NCBI GenBank assembly: GCA_017506865.1
Contig: JAFCMP010000550.1
Span: 124,001-188,000, forward strand
Direction of reading: 5' to 3'
Length of the DNA: 64,000 nt
Origin: Tribonema minus
Lineage: Eukaryota; Sar; Xanthophyceae; Tribonematales; Tribonemataceae
Positions 13,001 to 25,300 of the stretch are shown here, piece after piece. Positions within the stretch are counted from its first letter, which is position 1; each line of letters begins with the position of its first letter. A model generated the notes under the pieces. It saw only the letters and a program-made list of their open reading frames with translations, was not told the origin of the DNA and made no database searches. The translations under genes and the position numbers were made by a program.

Positions 13001-14141
13001 GCTCCAAGCACGACAGCTACATCGCACATTCCATGCTCCAGAACCCGACAGCAGCAGCTGCTTCCAAACGCAGCGGCAGGCGATGCGCGCGGCGGCAAAT
13101 GCGCGCAGCCCCCTCCCCTTCCCCCCTTTCACTCACTTGTGCAGGTAGTCAACTACATCGCACATTTGATGCTCGAGAGCCCACGTGCAGCTGCTTTCAA
13201 ACGCGGCGGCACACGCCGCGCAGCCCCCCCCCCCCCCCCCTCCCCTCACTCACTCAACCCCCCTCCCCCCCCACTCACTTGCGCAGGTACTCCGTCTGCT
13301 CCTCCTTGGTCGCGAAGCGCCGGTCCGCGGGGAACTTGAGCAGCTCCTGGTCGTCCGCATCGATGAAGGGCACCATCAACGACACCATGCCCGCAGCGCG
13401 CCCGCGCGCGAGGTACGCCGCGCGCAGCAGCGGGTTCACGCTCGTCCCCGTCATCCACGGCAGCGCGGCCGTGGTGACGATCCAAATGCGGCGGTGCGGC
13501 GGCGCGATGTCCGTGACGGGCAGCACGCGCGACTCCTCCGCCGTCATGGTAAGCTCGCTCTCGCGGTCGCGCGCGTCCTGCGCGGCCTGCAGCGCGCGCA
13601 CGCGCTCGAGGACAGTGCTCAGCAGGTCCTCCGAGTCGAGCCCGATGTCGTCCAGCATCTCGTCGAGCGCGGTCTGCAGCCCCACGCGCGCGCGCCGCAG
13701 CCGCGATGGGATCTGCGGCATCTTGAGGCGCGCGACGGCGAGGTCGACGGCGCGCCGCCCGCTCCCCCCCAGCGCCGGCGGCGCGAACCCCCCGAGCTGC
13801 TTGAGCGGGCTCAGCGCGGTGAAGTTGCCCAGGAGCTCCGTCGACGACGCCGTGAAGTTGGCGAAGCGCACCTTGCCCTCCGCCGTGAGCGCGTTGAGGC
13901 GCTCCGCGGTGAGCGTGCGCAGGTCGCCCAGGCGCTCGCCGCCGCCCGCCGCCGCCTCGCGCATCGCCGACAGCGGCGCGCTGAAGTTGGCGGCGCGGAA
14001 GTTCAGCAGCGGAGAGGAGCGGAAGACGGCGCCTGCGCTGGCATCCGCGCCCTCCGCGTCCGTCTCCGCCGCCGCCCTCTCAATGTCCGCCGCCGCCTTG
14101 GTGTTGCCCGTGAGCCTCAGCGCCGCTGCCGCGGTCTCCAT
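3941..14141 (-). CDS. DGD1: Digalactosyldiacylglycerol synthase (DGD1-type, GT4-like galactosyltransferase)
   Basis: Seven exons, read 14141 to 3941: 13279-14141, 12297-12574, 10758-10915, 9750-9885, 8392-8636, 7784-7933 and 3941-4252 (stop at 3941). All six introns are GT-AG and frame is kept across every junction. The product transfers galactose from UDP-Gal to MGDG at the chloroplast outer envelope to make DGDG. Exon 1 encodes an N-terminal helical region, then the GT-B start (IVTTAALPWMTGTSVNPLLR). Exon 2 has IMEEPEHINWY and VVGVIHTNYVYY; exon 3 has ARAYCDKIIKLSATLQ and NVHGV; exon 4 has GYMLGKMLWEKGY; exon 5 has DVYGTGPEL and an E-x7-E motif (EVLCTTIAE) followed by ALAMGKWVVC; exon 6 has PLTPEQRRTLSW. 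About 713 residues. The first in-frame ATG is at 14141, but the frame is open to 14360 without an ATG. A further 5' exon or different start, with a targeting sequence, is therefore possible. The last exon ends in Gly/Ala-rich sequence. Confidence 0.93.
4655..4835 (-). repeat. Two decayed donor-edge echoes of DGDG synthase exon 6
   Basis: On the minus strand, segments near 4682 and 4792 resemble the end of exon 6 (7784-7830: LIDAAK plus donor). Compare the + strand texts gccttggcggcgtccatg and cctcagcagcgtctctcc with ccttggcagcgtcaatcag at 7783. The splice donors are degraded (GT to GC in the first). They lie about 3 kb from the true exon because the 4915-7770 element sits between them. Confidence 0.45.
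5083..5742. repeat. 330-bp direct tandem repeat, two copies
   Basis: Copies begin at about 5083 and 5413 (cgctcatcaaggaggcgatg), with very high identity. The period of 330 bp is exactly 110 codons, so a plus-strand frame (4862-5767) and a minus-strand frame (5105-5575) both run through two copies. The minus frame repeats GPELEIVAIYVNPDI. Codon-length periodicity alone does not show that either is translated. Diverged relatives lie at about 7100-7300 and 7370-7570. Confidence 0.75.
6141..6880 (+). repeat. Four dispersed copies of a ~45-bp motif, ~200-290 bp apart
   Basis: The motif (ggacactatcttggggcc, then ggcacccttgattgtt) appears at about 6139, 6339, 6539 and 6832. In one frame it reads D-T-I-x-G-P/L-x-G-T-x-D-C each time. 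It lies between the arms of the inverted-repeat element and may be a subrepeat of that element. Function unknown. Confidence 0.6.
9520..9645 (-). repeat. Two donor-edge echoes of DGDG synthase exon 4
   Basis: Minus-strand sequence ending at 9637 and 9525 repeats the end of exon 4 (true end 9750) with its donor. The shared + strand text is gagctggcatgca followed by cagctcccacagcct. The spacing is about 112-113 bp. The last exon bases plus donor read CTC-G/GTGAG in the true exon and CTC-A/GTG in the echoes. The echoes lie downstream of the true exon, in the intron. Confidence 0.7.
11309..12300 (-). repeat. Six tandem donor-edge echoes of DGDG synthase exon 2
   Basis: The end of exon 2 plus its donor (minus strand: GTGAACTGGG/GTGAGC) occurs with gctcacccc starting at + strand 11309, 11461, 11630, 11782, 11962 and 12127. 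The true site is at 12291. Each unit holds up to about 75 bp of coding-like sequence (FKHVVGVIHTNYVYYAAQ region), the donor and about 80 bp of intron. Units 11309+11461 and 11630+11782 form a 321-bp higher-order duplication. Reading past the true donor meets a stop within a few codons. Confidence 0.85.
12990..13140 (-). repeat. Donor-edge echo of DGDG synthase exon 1
   Basis: The + strand segment cactcacttgtgcaggta (about 13130-13147) repeats cactcacttgcgcaggta at the end of exon 1 (13279), including the minus-strand donor (AA/GTGAGT at 13137). The neighbouring text (acatcgcacat, then atgctc) is duplicated at about 13020 and 13155, giving a period of about 130-142 bp. Confidence 0.6.
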
Positions 14142-15114
14142 GAGCTTGGCTCGGGCAGACGTCGTGTTGAAGGCACCATCGGGGGTGCCTTCCGGGCCCG
14201 AGGCCCGCAGCGGCTGCCTGTTGGTGAACGGCCTTACCAGGCGCCGCGCATCGAACCCTAGTGCCGGCCTCGCCACCAGAACGAATGCGCCTGCGTTTGC
14301 AGTGCACGACGATGAGAGCAAATGACTCAGGTTTTGTAAGTGCTGGCAATTGAAACTGAACTACCATCGAGCACAGCCCTCCTGTAAACCAGGCTCCAGG
14401 TGCGCAGCCGCTGCAAGGGTCTGTTGCCGAACTGAACCTTCACCAAGCAAGGCACTGTCGTGAAAGCAGGCCACCATGCAAGTAACTAGTGCATGCGAAT
14501 GACTCACACAGGTATGGCGGTTTCGGTGGACAACAGCGTCATCGCATTGGCTGCACGGAGCAATTGAGCCAAGAGGAATCCCTCAACCTCCATGTGGAAC
14601 AAATGAAGGAGCGCGTTGTCGCGCTGTCATGTACGAATGGCAGCGTGCTAGGCACAGATGTATACCGTGAAATTCGCCACCACCTTCGCCTCACAAGCAA
14701 GCTAAAAGCGAGTTGCCATCGGCCAACCATCACAAAGCGCGGTCGTAACACACAAGCAGACCCACCTGTCACAAGCAACGACGACAGAGAACACAGTGGC
14801 AGCAGCACCCCTGTAGCTAGACGTTTCATTGCAAACCACGCAGCTGCTCCTGGCGCCCTGGGCGCAGACTGCCCGTGGCCCTACGTCTCCGCTTGTCGCC
14901 TGGCCTACACCCTCCAAGCTTTCGAAGCACGTTCGTGAGCAGAAAAGAGGTGTGAAGTTGGGGACACGCCATTTTTCCGGAGGTGGGAAGATGTGTGTGT
15001 GTGATGTGATGGCACGTGGAAGCATCGCTGCTCTCCGTCTCGGAGGCCGGTGCAGGCTGAGTGCAGGTTCTGAGCCCTGAAGTGCGCCATACCTGTGCAT
15101 CTGGACAAACAACA
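14142..15114. other. Divergent intergenic region between DGDG synthase and p115
   Basis: About 0.8-1.0 kb separates the two start regions, so it probably contains both promoters. No TATA box or other element is convincing. It may also hold the missing 5' exon of the DGDG synthase: an ATG on the minus strand at 14367 opens another frame that could be spliced in. Plus-strand frame 14489-14938 has no recognised similarity. Confidence 0.35.
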
Positions 15115-16285
15115 ATGATCGACACTGCAGCGATGGATCCTTCCAGGCAAGCCTTCATCCTGGTGGAGCGCCTGAAAGCTGCTGGCGACCCCTCCGACAG
15201 GCGACATGCCCTGGAGCAGCTGGTGGACCTGAGCAAAAGCAGCCCAGCTGAGGTTGGCAAGCATGGCATGCTCGTTTTCAGTGACATTCTGCAGTGCGGC
15301 TTGGTGGACGTGTCCCTGGGACAGGTGAGGACTTGAACTCTCACAACGGAGTACGCCTAGGTGCTCTGGCTTTACGACGAGCAGCAACATCACCATGGCA
15401 GCACAGCATAACCCACATCAGTCAGCCACCCTCTAGCATCCTGCACTCACTTACCAGACCTGCACTCCTCGCCGCAGCACATCATGGACATCATGCTGAA
15501 CCTGGTCAGCGCGCCCGGCGCCGCGTCCGACGCCAACGCCGCCGCCGTCCTCGCCGGCGGCGGCGCCATGCTCCAGTCCCTGCTGGACCTGCTAGAGAGC
15601 GAGGACGCGGTCACCGCCGTGGGCGCGGCGCGCGCCGTGGCAGCGCTCCACGCCCGCGCCCCCGCCGCCCTCGAGGCGTGCCTGCTGGAGGAGATCCCCG
15701 CGGGCGTGCAGCGCGTCGTCGACACGCTGCTGGACCGGCGCGAGGCGGTGCGGGCGGAGGGCGTGCTGCTGCTGCGCGCGCTCGCGGCGGGGGGGCACGC
15801 GGAGCTCGCGCGCGTGGTGGCGTTCCAGGAGGGCCCCGAGCGGCTGTTCGCCATCATGGGACAGGTGGGAAACGGCAGAGGTTAACACTCACTGCATGTG
15901 TATGCCATAGGCATCTGACGCAGAATGAGGTTTGGCGTTGGTCAGCGGAGTGCTGCAGCGTGGAGCTTCCTTGGCCCGCAGCGGCGGTAGCGATGAGGGG
16001 AAGGGTCAATAACACAGACCTACTGTTCATCGTATCAAAGCGCTGCTTCGATGCTTTCATCACTGCGCCCTTGCTACCAGTCAGGACTTGCTGCGCCGTT
16101 CATCAGCGTCCATGTTAATATGTTCACAGCGCGCATCAAAGTTCCCGGCGTTCGCTTCTGCTGGTGATAGTGCGCACCGCATAGTGCTAGCTTGTTGCTG
16201 GCTGTGGACTGCCTCAATGTGCACATGCATTCACCTGCGACACATGCGTTCGATGTACACAATGCCGCCGCCGCTGCTGTTGCTG

Positions 16286-16380
<95 letters not shown>

Positions 16381-19300
16381 GCACTCATCTTCTCTGAGTG
16401 AGTAAAGGATCGCTCGTGTGCTGGTGCATTTATAATGGCCTAGCACCGTACCCATGCAGGTGACTGAGGACATGCTGCTGTTGCTGCTGCTGCTGCCGCC
16501 GCTGCTGCTGCCGCTGCTGCTGCTGCTGCCGCTGCTGCTGCTGCTGCCGTCGCCGCTGCTGCTGCACGGCGCGCAGGACGGCATGATCGCAGGCACGCAG
16601 CTGGTCGCGGACTGCCTGGAGGCCTGTGCAGCAGTGCTCGGCGCATCACACGTAGCGCGCGCGCTCTTCTGCCAGAGCCGCTGCATCGGCGTGCTGCATC
16701 AGCTGGTGGACATTCGCTGGCTGGCGCACGCGGCGCGGGGGGCGGCGGCGGCGGGGGGGCAGCGGGGGGAGGGGGCAGGGGCGGAGGCGCCGCCGCTCGT
16801 GGGGCCTGTGCAGGTATGTATGCCGCGCTGCATGCTGAGGGTGACAATGTCAGATGTAGAGGTGACTTGGTCGCGTACGTGTTACCAGGTGTCATGTTGT
16901 AGAGCAGTGTATTCAGCCACACTGAACTAATGATTCTCTCAACTGCACAGCGCGATTAAAGCCAGGACATGGAAGTAACGACTGAAGCTTCTACATGCTG
17001 TAAGGCCTGTCACCTGGCTGGCGGGACTGGCTCACAGGCACACTCTCCTGTATTTCAACAAGGTGTTGTAGGAGCAGTATCAATTCCATACTCAAGTCTT
17101 TCCAGGCCAGCAGGGGGGGCTGTCTGCACCTTGCACGACGTGCCAACTCCGAACCGCTCACAGTTCAACTGCAGACAGACAGAACCTCGTGTCTTCTCTC
17201 CTGGTGGCGTATGGATGACGCGCGTCGCTCACGCTCGCCCCCCGCTGAGCAGTGCGACATCATGCTGCGCGCGCTGGACCTGCTGCGCCTGCTCGCCGCT
17301 GCCGACTCCACCACCGCCGCCACGGCAGCAGCCGCGGCAGCAGCGGCGGCAGCAGCAGCAGCGGACGGCGCCGGTGACAGGGCTCAGCGGCAGCTGGCGC
17401 TGGGCGGCGCGGCGCGGGGGCTGCTGGCGGAGCTGCTGGCGCATGTGGCGATAAGCCGCGCGGAGCCGTACTGCCGCGCGCCGCCGCGCGTGCGTGCAGC
17501 GGCGCTCGCTGCGCTGACGGAGATCGTTTACGGGCACGCGGAGAACCAGGTGCGGCGTCGCGTGCAGCACGCTCTGAGTGCGTGCGGTGCGCGTGTGTAC
17601 TTGTATCAAATTCCACTTGGGGCTGCAGGAGTGTGTACTGCTGTGCCTTGAGAGGTTGGGGGGTAGGGTCCGGGCGCGAGTGCGTGCGGTGCGCGTGTGT
17701 ACTTGTATCAAATTCCACTTGGGGCTGCAGGAGTGTGTACTGCTGTGCCTTGAGAGGTTGGGGGGTAGGGTCCGGGCGCTCGACTGCGTGCGCCGCGACA
17801 CGCGCAGCTGCCGTTGAAGTATCACGGCATGTCAACACCGTGAGTTGCATGAATTGCATGCAGCGGTCATTGGAAGGTGTGAGCCAGAGTGCTGATGTGA
17901 CGTGGCCAGGGGCGCTGCCGCGTGATTGCAACTTGAACTTCATAACTTGATGTATGCAGCATACATATCCTGTCCTACTTCGAAGTAAGACGCGCCCCGG
18001 GGGTGCCAAACTTCACTTTCAACTTCCACTACCACCATCGCGCGCTCGCAGCGGCGCGTGCTGGAGATGCTGGTGCAGGACGTGGGCTACGACTCGGCGC
18101 TGCTGCCGACGCTGCTCGTGCAGGGGGCGATGGATTGGCAGGGGGAGCGGGCGTGGGAGGAGCGCCTGGCGCACTGCAAAGCCTTCCAGGTGCGCATCGC
18201 TCAGCAACATATCACATGTAACCGCTGGCAACTGCTGGTCGGCTGTACCTAGGAGTTCTAGAAACGCTTTGCATAGGGAGGGTCCGAAGCATCAAGGAGG
18301 AGTCAGTATGCGTATGCATGTATGTACGTATGCTCGCCTGTCTCATCTCAGTTGGCAGCAATTGCGCAATGCACGTCACACTTCACCGTTTAAGAAGCAT
18401 AACATATCATGTCCAGCAACGTGGCTTTCATTATGCTCCTCAAGCGTATGCAGGCGCGCGTCGTCAGCAGTGCTCAGCAGCGCGGACTACAATTCCGACA
18501 GCGAGCGCCTGTCAGCTCGCGGCGAACGAGCTGATGCAGTTATTGGCTGGCACATCAATAATGTGCTGCAGTACAGCAGCTGACTAAACAAGTACAACGG
18601 GCACAGTGATCTTGCGCATGCGCACCTAACCCTAACCCTAACTCATCAGCCCCGCTTTCGCCGAGCGCGAGCCGCACACTGCTCATGGCGTGTTCAAGGG
18701 CACACGCACGTCTTGTAACACCACCCAGACCAATTCATGAAATTCATGAACGTCCACGCCGTGCAGTACATCGGCGGCGCTGGCTTTGCGCAGGCGTATG
18801 CCCCGCGCCTCTGCGTACTACCTACATACCGTACCGCCTGCCTCCCCCCGCTGCAGGCGTGCTACACGGGTAACCCCCTGGCGTGCGCGCAGCTCTTCAG
18901 CCACGTCATCGCGCCGCCGCCGCCGCCGCTGGATCTGGACGTCGACCTCGAGGACTGGGTCCCGCCGGTCCAGCCGGGGTCCGTGCTGCTCGCCGCCACG
19001 GCCTCCGCCGCGGCGGCGGCGGCAGCGGAGCCGCTGGCGGAGGGGCTGCAGCTGACGGTCATGCTGCTGCTCCACGGCCGCGATGCGGCGGCGCAGGAGA
19101 TCGCGCTGCGCGTGGCGCTGCCGCCGCATCCGGCGGAGCCGCCGCGGCCGCTGATGGCGTGCGTGCTGCTGTGGCTGGAGGACGCCGCGGCGGCGTGGGC
19201 GGCGGCGGCGGCGGCGGAAGCGGCGGGGGCGGGCGCTCCCGCCGCGACTGCAGCAGCAGCAGCAGCCGTCGGCAGTGGCGATGATCACGGTAGCGCCGGC

Positions 19301-22300
19301 TATGCAGTCAGTAATGGCAGCGGCGGCGGCGGCAGCAGTGGCGGCGGCGGTGGCGGCGGCGGCGATGATGGAAGCGGCCCTGGCGGCAGCGTCGGCGGCG
19401 CCGTGCGGCAGGTGGAGGTGCTGCTGCAGTTCCTGTGCCAGTGGCTCTTCGGCTGCCCTGCAGCAGTTGCGGAGCTCTTGACGTCGCCCGCAAATATGGT
19501 GATTGTCGATATGGCAGCGCAGCGCGCGCGCTCGTCTGCGTCGTCGCCCCCGCCTTCCTCCGTTGGTGGCGGCAGGGGTGGCGGCGGCGGCGGCGGCCGT
19601 GAAGTGCCTCCCGCAGCAGCGGCAACGCTGCCTCAGCAGGTGCGCTGTGGCATGTGCAAGCACTGCAAGGCGCACTTGCAGAAGCGGCTTTTGTAGCAGC
19701 GTCAAGGTTGAGTCGATGGCCCTGATGTGACATATGATGACCGCGGCAGTGTGCGCCGCCTTGTTGTGGTGGCAGCAGCAGCAGCAGCAGCAGCGGCGCA
19801 GCGGCGGCAGCCTGCGGCGGCAGTTGCAATGACGAGCTGCCTCCGCCAGCATGCATTCTCGATACAAGCACTCAGGTCCTGTTGTTTTTTCTCTACAACA
19901 CAAGCCGTAGGTTGTGAGGACATTGCAAGGATGACAGTCTGTGCTCATCATGTCGTTGAGAGCAGAGTATGCAACCGTGTTGCACTGCAGGTGCACCTCG
20001 TGAAGGGTTCCGGGCACATCCCATTTGAACTTGAACTACAGCCTACTTAAACCCAACTTCAGTCACCGGGACATGCTTGCTGGGTGAAATCTGGTTGCTT
20101 GCTTGGTCTGTGACCTGGGCCCTTGATCACGCCGAGACGGTCAAAACAGAGGCGCAGTGATGTTACATGGGTGCTAGCAATGGGATATCGCGCTTGCAAG
20201 AAAGCGTGCCCTCCACGTGTGCCTACTCACTGCACAAGTATACAGCAAGTGACCAACAATCATGTTCTGCTTTCTCGCTCAGCACATGACTGCGATACGC
20301 AGTACAGCAGCGGCGCGCCGCGACCTCCTTTCTCATTTGCGTCCTGCTCGCCACGCACAGCGCGTGCCGCGATGCAATTCAACTTCACCACACACATGAC
20401 AGCAGCGCCGCTCTTTGTTAACCTGCTTCGCCACCTGCGCAGCTGCGCGGCCTGGCCTGCCTCGTCCTCGGCGTCGCCCTCGTCTTCGCGGAGACGGACG
20501 CGGGCGCGACGGCGGCGCCGGAGTGGCCGCGTGCAGCAGTGCTCGCCGTCATTGAGCGCCGCGTCGGCCTCGCGCAGTTCACCTCCTGCCTCGACGCCAC
20601 GCGCGCGCACTACGCGCGCCTCGGCACGCGCAGACGGCGCCGCGGCGGCAGCAGCGCCGGCGGCGGCAGCGGCGGCAGCAGCAGCCGCGATGACGCTGCC
20701 CCCGAGCCCTTCGTCGCGCTGCTGGAGGTCGCAACAGCCGCCGTTCGGCGGCATGTAGTGGCGCTGTACACCGGCAGCCACGGCGGCGGCGGCAGCAGCA
20801 GCGGCGGCGGCGGCAGCGCGGATGGCGCTGCGAAGCTTCCGGCAGCGGCGGCGCGGGGCGGCGGCGACGGCGGCGGCAGCGGCGATGCCGGCGGCGGCCC
20901 CGACCTCAAGCGCTGCCTCGACCTCATCAGCCTGCAGGAGGGCGAGATAGGCGCGCTGCGCGCGCGCCTGGCGGCGGCGGAGGCGCGCATTCCCGGCGAC
21001 GCGGGCGCGCCGACGCGCGCGGAGGCGGCGCTGCGGCTGCGCGCGGAGGCGGCGGAGGCGGCGGCGGCGGCGGCGGCGGGGGCAGAGGCGGCGGCGGCGG
21101 CGAGCGCGGCGGAGGCGCGCGGGCTGGAACTGGCGCTGGCGGCGCAGGAGCGCGCTTTGGCGGACAGGGAGGCGGAGTTTGAGGGGCTGCGGCGCCTAGC
21201 GGGTGAGGCTGCGCTGATTCGCTGCTGCAGTTGTTGGTGTAGAGTCACGGGTTGAAGCTGCCTGGGTGAGTGTTTTATTGAACTTTAAGTGCTCTGCAGG
21301 GCGTGGTGGTGGTGGTGGTGGTGGTGATGGTGGCTTTCGACGTGCTGCAGCGTGTACATGCGGGCGGACATGAGGGCTTGTTTGCTTGTCAAGTTGAGCA
21401 GTGCTCTGCGGGATGCAGTGCGGGCGTGCCCTGCGGCGCGCCTGCCACAGCAGGTGCAGATCGCATGCGTCCAGATGGCATGTGCGTCCAGATGGCATGC
21501 AGTGTTGCAGGACACACGCGTAGATACGTAAAGCAGACGCGGCGCGCTGCACACCTGCAACAGATCGAGGACGGGCACGCAGACACTGCGCTCTGGCGAT
21601 GGGCACGCGCCCCGGCGGCGCGTCCACCAGCAGGCCCGCCAGCAGCGCCGTGGTGCGCTCGCTGCGCCATGCAGACGCGTCGCGCCCTTCCCACCACCGC
21701 TGTGCCATGTACACTTCAACACCCGCACCCGCGCCGTCTGAGTCAACGCACCACGCGCTCACGGCAATCGCAGGCCTCGCCGACGGCGGCGGCGGCAGCG
21801 GCGGCGGCGGCTCCGCGGAAGCGCGCGAGGCAGAGCTGCTGTCGCAGGCGGCGGCGCTGCGCGGCGCGCTGGCGGAGGCGCGAGCGGAGGCGGACGGCCT
21901 GCGGCAGGCGGCAGCAGAGGCGGGCTACGCAGCAGACGCCGCGGAGGAGGCAGCAGAGGCGCTGCGCGCGCAGGTGCGGCTGCGCTCAGGTTATGTATCT
22001 AGTTGTTTATTGTCCGGCGGTGATGCGCGGCGAGCGCGTGTGTCGCGGGCGCGCGGAAAGGCAGCTCTCTCTTTCTCTGCGCGGTGTCAAGAGAGGTCGT
22101 GAGTTGCAGAGCTACGCGGGTGCTTGATGAGTGTGGCGCTGCATGGGCAGACTGTGACTCTGTGTGTGTGTGTACGTCGGCGTACGCACGCCCCTCTGAG
22201 TGTTTGCTGAGCTTTCGAGTCAACGCTGCTGCAGCTTGTCCGCACGCAGACGCAGTGCAACAGTGCGCCGCTGCAGTTGCGTTTGCTCGCCGCGTGGGTT

Positions 22301-25300
22301 TTCCGCCCGTCTCCCTGTCAAGCACGCCTTCGATTCGATGACGGCTGTTGCATTGACGTTGGATCAGGCATGCCGCTGCTAAGGCCAACAGCTTTCCGCA
22401 CATGAGCAAGCAAGCGTTGTGCATTATTCTCAAAAGGAGTACCTTGGGATATGAAACTCCCCCCACTGCTGACACGAGAGACTCTCACTTCTGAGTATCG
22501 TAACTTCACGACCTGACACACTCTTGCCCACAAATGGAGCAACTGATGTGACAGAACCGCACTCACCACAACTTCAACACCGGCTGCACTTCACTTCCCC
22601 GGTGACCAGAGGGCAGACCTGGAGGCGGAACTCACGGCTGCTCGCGACGCCGCCAACGCCGCAGCAGCGCTCGCCAAACGTGCCGACAAAGCGGAGGCGT
22701 GGTCGGCAGAGCTGGAGGCCGCGCTCGCGCAGCGCGGCGCCGCGCTGGAGCAGGCGCTGCAGGAGGTTGCACGGCTCAACGCGGCGGCGGCGGCGGCGGA
22801 GGGGGGGTCTGCGGACGGCGCTGCTGCTGCGGCGGCGGCAGCGGCGGCAGCTGTAAGTACTTGCTTGATTCACTTGCGCTTGAGGGGCGGAAATTCAGTG
22901 ACGTATGCAAGACGCGCAGCTCTCATGCCCGCGCAACGCGTGTGCTTGCAGCTGTACGCACTGATGCACTGGAAGTACTGCTTGTCGGTGGCCCGCGCTC
23001 GAGGTCCTTGTGTATGTAGCAATTGCTGATGTATACTTTCTTTGCATTCAATTGCTGATGAATACCTTCTGTGCATTGTAGTATGTATGTAGCAATCGGC
23101 GCGGTAGCTGGCAGCTCCGGCGGAGCGGTGTGCGGACAACGCTGCAGTGGCAGTGCTCGCGGCGTGTACACTCAAAGCGCTGCTTGTTGGTGGCGCGCGC
23201 TCGAGGTGTTGACGCGCCCCGTGTATGTAGCAATCGTTCTTGTAGACGCGTCCTTTTCGAGTATGTGTGTATGCATCTATCAAGCGGCGGCCGGCAGCGC
23301 TGGTGGCACAGTGGTGTGCGGATGACGCCGCAGTGGCAGTGCTCGTGGCTGCCCATGTAGCACAGAGGAGTGCATGCAGGGTGACACGTGGCGCTGCTGC
23401 AGCGGCGGCGGGGTGTGCAGATGTCGCTGCGGCGTCAGTTGCTGTGGTGGTGGTGGTAAGGGTGTTGGTGGTGGTGGTCAATGCAACTCCTCCTTTTGTC
23501 CCTCCCCTAGGTAGTTATGCTGATTATATCCAGTATCACTGACGCCCTGATCAGCGCGCTGGCTGGTGTGGCCATGGCAGTCACAATTCCGCGCAGCTGC
23601 TTGAAGTTTGCCGCATTCCTGCAAGCCGAACACTGGCTGCACTACACGCTTCACAAAGCGCAGCACAGGGTTGCCGGCAGCCGAAGCAGCAGCGTCGTTG
23701 CAACTTCATGCCTCATGCACCTCTCACCATCAGCGCTCAAGTGCGCAACAGTCAGCGTGCACGGCATGCACCATGGTCTGTGCCGCAATGCCGTGATCTC
23801 CCGCAAAGTTCGCCTTCAAGTCCCGGTGACTTGCACACCCGAGTTCAGCTTCACCCCCGCACCGCTCTCTGCAGGCGGAAGCGCAGTGGATGCTGCGCGT
23901 GGCGCACACACTCCTCACCACATGTCCCCGCACTTCAACTTCAATACACTTTTCGCGCCGCTCAAACAGGCGGAGGCTCAGTGGGCGCTGCGTCTGGGGC
24001 AGGCACTCCTTACCCCGTGTCCCGCACTTCAACTCCACTCCCGCATCACCTTCTGGGGCAGACATGCCTCACCCCATGTCCCGCACTTCAACTCCACTCC
24101 CGCATCACCTTAATCTAAACAGCAGGCGGAGGCTCAGTGGGCGCTGCGCCTGGGGCACACATTCCCCACCACATGTCCCGCACCTCAATTTCCCGCACTT
24201 CAACTTCACTCCCTCATCACCTATGAACATCAGGCGGAGGCTCAGTGGGCGCTGCGCCTGGGGCACACATTCCCCACCACATGTCCCGCACTTCAATTTC
24301 CCGCACTGCAACTTCACTCCCTCATCACCTATGAACATCAGGCGGAGGCTCAGTGGGCGCTGCGCCTGGGGCACGCGGAGGCGGCGCTGGAGGCGGCGAA
24401 CGCGGAGGTCGCGGTGTGCCGCGGCGCGCGCGAGGAGAATGGCGCGCTGCGCAGCGAGCTGGAGCAGTGCTCAGCGCGGGTGCGCGCGCTGGAGGCCGCC
24501 GCTCTGAGGCTGGAGTCGGCGGCGGCGGCGGCGCCAGTGTTGGAGGCGCGCTGCGAGGAGCTGCGCGCGGAGGTACATACATACACACTGCTTCTGATCA
24601 ATGAAAGAACACGCATGTTTTGGGATTGAATGAGGTGTGCGTGGACTGGCATATGCGTACGTCCTGTAGTAGAAGTGCGCCACGCGTGAGCTTGCGTTGG
24701 CTGTCATCGCTGCAGAAGTGGTTCCCGCATCAGGCGCAGGGGTGAGCGCCAGGCACACGTGACTACCAAAGGAAAGGGGCGTCAGAAGTGGCTTGTACAT
24801 TGAATGCAAAGTCTACTTTTGCCACAAAGGCTGCCCACATACTTGTGGGGTATAAGTTGAAGCTGGACTGAGGTCCACACATCGCCAAAGTTGATTTTCT
24901 TGTGACCGGTTGATGCACACTCTGGCACAACATGCGCCGTCAACTTACTTTTGCCACAAAGGCTGCCCACATACTTGTGGGGTATAAGTTGAAGCTGGAC
25001 TGAGGTCCACACATCGCCAAAGTTGATTTTCTTGTGACCGGTTGATGCACACTCTGGCACAACATGCGCCGTCAACTTACATACTTGTATGTGCTTCTAG
25101 AAACAATCACTCAGTCAGCTTGCGGCAGACTCCTGCGGCGTGACCAGCGCGCAGCAAAAGCCATAGCCGTAACTGCCTCAAATAACAACCGCTGATGCTC
25201 GAACAGCATATTCATGCGCAGCAGTGCGACGTGTGCTGGGTGGCTGCACACGTAGGGAGTGTTGTCACTGCGGGATGTGCCGCCAACCTAGCAGTTGTCA

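Noticed and set aside
13033-14325. 430-residue plus-strand open frame
   Set aside because: It is the antisense of DGDG synthase exon 1, which has clear family motifs on the minus strand; high GC keeps the antisense open.
16454-16576. Poly-Leu segment as a transmembrane helix of p115
   Set aside because: The family is soluble, and a later in-phase acceptor at 16576 gives a better match; kept only as an alternative.
17610-17760. Extra p115 exon (ECVLLCLERLGG) in intron 4
   Set aside because: It is part of a 102-bp tandem repeat, and exons 4 and 5 already join in phase to match the family.
18818-20017. 399-residue minus-strand open frame
   Set aside because: Antisense to p115 exon 6; Cys/Arg-rich from reversed GCN repeats.
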